Positions 63,001 to 64,000 of a DNA stretch of 64,000 nucleotides are shown here, in pieces. A model generated the notes under the pieces. The model was not told where the DNA came from. It ran no database searches and saw only the letters and a list, made by a program, of their open reading frames with translations. Origin of the DNA: Halobacillus kuroshimensis DSM 18393 (GTDB lineage: Bacteria > Bacillota > Bacilli > Bacillales > Halobacillaceae); NCBI RefSeq assembly GCF_000425705.1, contig NZ_AUDY01000011.1:186001-250000 (forward strand), written 5' to 3'. The translations under genes and the position numbers were made by a program. Numbering within the stretch: the first letter of the stretch is position 1; each line of letters starts with the position of its first letter.

Positions 63001-63008
63001 TATAGTAA

Positions 63009-63039
63009 GGCGGTCGAGAACATTCTCGGCCGCTTTTTT
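63009..63039 (+). terminator. Intrinsic terminator
   Basis: GCGGTCGAGA / TCTCGGCCGC hairpin followed by six T. Confidence 0.88.
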
Positions 63040-63125
63040 GGTTTGGTAAACGGATTTTCACGGTCGTTCTTTCACAGAATATTTACACTCTGAGGGAAAC
63101 CCTCAACCCGGTGCCGAAATTTTGT

Positions 63126-63131
63126 TATAAT
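63126..63131 (+). promoter_or_regulatory. -10 box of the pcrB-pcrA operon
   Basis: TATAAT, 36 bp before pcrB. No good -35 sequence 17 bp upstream is seen. Confidence 0.4.
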
Positions 63132-63166
63132 CGACTAATGGATAACTGTTGTTTTGGAGGCCGGAA

Positions 63167-63877
63167 ATGTACAATATAAGCAAGTGGGATCATGTGTTCA
63201 AACTGGATCCAAATAAAACGATTTCGGAAAAAGACTTGAAGGACATCTGCACATCCGGTACGGACGCGGTCATGATCGGCGGTACCGATGGTGTAACGTT
63301 TGAAAATGTTACCGATCTCCAGGAACGGGTGGAGGCGTACAACGTCACCTGTGTGTTGGAAGTGTCCGATATGGAAGCCGTTGCTCCGGATTTTGACGCT
63401 TATTTCATTCCGATGGTGCTGAACAGCGAAGATAAAAAGTGGATGCTTGATGTGCAGCATCATGCAGTCAAAGAATACAGCGATATGATCAACTGGACGG
63501 ATATGCTGACGGAAGGCTACTGTGTCCTGAACCCCGAAGCGAAAGTTTTTCAAAAAACGTCCTGTTCTCTGCCGGATCAAGCGGACGTGCTGGCATATGC
63601 CCGGATGGCCGAGCATCTTTTCCGCCTCCCGGTTTTTTATATGGAATACAGCGGGACCTATGGTGATCCGACTCTTGTAAAAGAAGTGGCGGATGTGCTG
63701 GAGGAAACGACGCTCGTATACGGCGGCGGTATCCGGACGGTGCAGCAGGCAGTAGAAATGGCAGCCAAGGCAGACGTCGTCGTCATTGGAAATGTCATCT
63801 ATGAAGATATACAAGTGGCGCTTCAAACGGTGGAAGCAGTCAAATCAACAAAGAAGAAGGATGGTGGACGTTCATGA
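63167..63877 (+). CDS. pcrB: Heptaprenylglyceryl phosphate synthase
   Basis: A 236-residue TIM-barrel GGGP-synthase-family enzyme: [12 protein letters not shown] at the start, [24 protein letters not shown] and [16 protein letters not shown], the phosphate-binding end. It links heptaprenyl diphosphate to glycerol-1-phosphate, giving an archaeal-type ether lipid precursor in Bacillaceae. ATG 63167 follows GGAGG; the longer frame from 63149 has no better start. Overlaps pcrA by 4 bp. Confidence 0.94.
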   Translation: MYNISKWDHVFKLDPNKTISEKDLKDICTSGTDAVMIGGTDGVTFENVTDLQERVEAYNVTCVLEVSDMEAVAPDFDAYFIPMVLNSEDKKWMLDVQHHAVKEYSDMINWTDMLTEGYCVLNPEAKVFQKTSCSLPDQADVLAYARMAEHLFRLPVFYMEYSGTYGDPTLVKEVADVLEETTLVYGGGIRTVQQAVEMAAKADVVVIGNVIYEDIQVALQTVEAVKSTKKKDGGRS

Positions 63878-64000
63878 CTCAGGCGTTGAATGCTTTGATT
63901 CAAGGTTTGAATACAGAACAACGCAATGCGGTAATCCATACAGAAGGCCCGCTGCTCATTATGGCAGGTGCCGGAAGTGGTAAGACAAGGGTGCTGACCC
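63874..64000 (+). CDS. pcrA: ATP-dependent DNA helicase PcrA (3' end outside window)
   Basis: Only the first 42 residues are present. They include [27 protein letters not shown], i.e. the Q motif and Walker A of UvrD/PcrA superfamily 1 helicases. ATG 63874 overlaps the pcrB stop (ATGA), the same arrangement as B. subtilis. The rest continues beyond the right edge. Confidence 0.93.
   Translation, partial: MTQALNALIQGLNTEQRNAVIHTEGPLLIMAGAGSGKTRVLT

Noticed and set aside
1-64000. CRISPR arrays, tRNA/rRNA genes, insertion sequences, prophage genes
   Set aside because: None seen on reading both strands; repeated elements found are the short intergenic family only.

Overview
The window reads as chromosome from a spore-forming, probably halophilic or halotolerant member of the Bacillaceae (Halobacillus-like; genus not provable from sequence alone). 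The reasons are spore coat/exosporium genes, acid-rich proteins, a BCCT-type solute transporter, and close synteny with Bacillus subtilis from yeaC through pcrA (yeaC-yeaD-yebA-guaA-pbuG-yebE-yebG-purEKBCSQLFMNHD-yerA-yerB-yerC-pcrB-pcrA). Coding is dense on both strands, and both window edges cut genes (a CotY/CotZ-type coat protein on the left, pcrA on the right). No rRNA, tRNA, CRISPR array, insertion sequence or prophage was seen.

Region 1 (1-5.3 kb): a spore-surface neighbourhood. It holds a Cys-rich coat protein, a reverse-strand pair made of a ParM/Alp-type actin and a small ParR-like partner, and three proteins of the CsxC/SPOCS (DUF3794-like) spore-surface group. Region 2 (5.7-16.1 kb): a ZIP metal transporter, a divergent BCCT carrier and a VOC protein, then a urea-use operon: DUR3-like urea/sodium symporter, small membrane protein, ureABCEFGD and a nickel permease. 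A perfect TnrA/GlnR box lies just upstream of its promoter. Region 3 (16.5-24 kb): a class B PBP3-type lipoprotein, a class F sortase with a duplicated His-containing MPKTG surface protein, the cystine transporter TcyP, and an MhqO-like dioxygenase under an MhqR-type operator.

Region 4 (24.1-35.9 kb) is the accessory block and the most interesting part. Two putative capsule-type glycosyltransferases flank a PseB-like dehydratase. They are followed by a tight operon with a pseudaminic-acid (nonulosonic sugar) core (second SDR dehydratase, PseC, PseG, PseI, SpsF/PseF, PseH-like GNAT) that continues, without gaps, into a stand-alone acyl carrier protein, a short AMP-forming acyl ligase and a FabG-like reductase. 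I infer that it makes and loads an unusual acyl group onto an amino sugar of the spore or cell surface.

Region 5 (36.2-45.5 kb): MoxR/DUF58/transglutaminase operon, guaA, pbuG, a small heat-shock protein, yebE and yebG. Region 6 (45.5-58.5 kb): the complete 12-gene purine operon. guaA, pbuG and purE each have a guanine riboswitch with an intrinsic terminator; pbuG and purE also carry PurR box pairs in identical geometry. Region 7 (58.4-64 kb): small membrane-protein genes, yerA, yerB, yerC, a YitT-family gene, pcrB and the start of pcrA. Three intergenic spots (16.36, 18.56 and 62.16 kb) carry members of one dispersed short repeat family.
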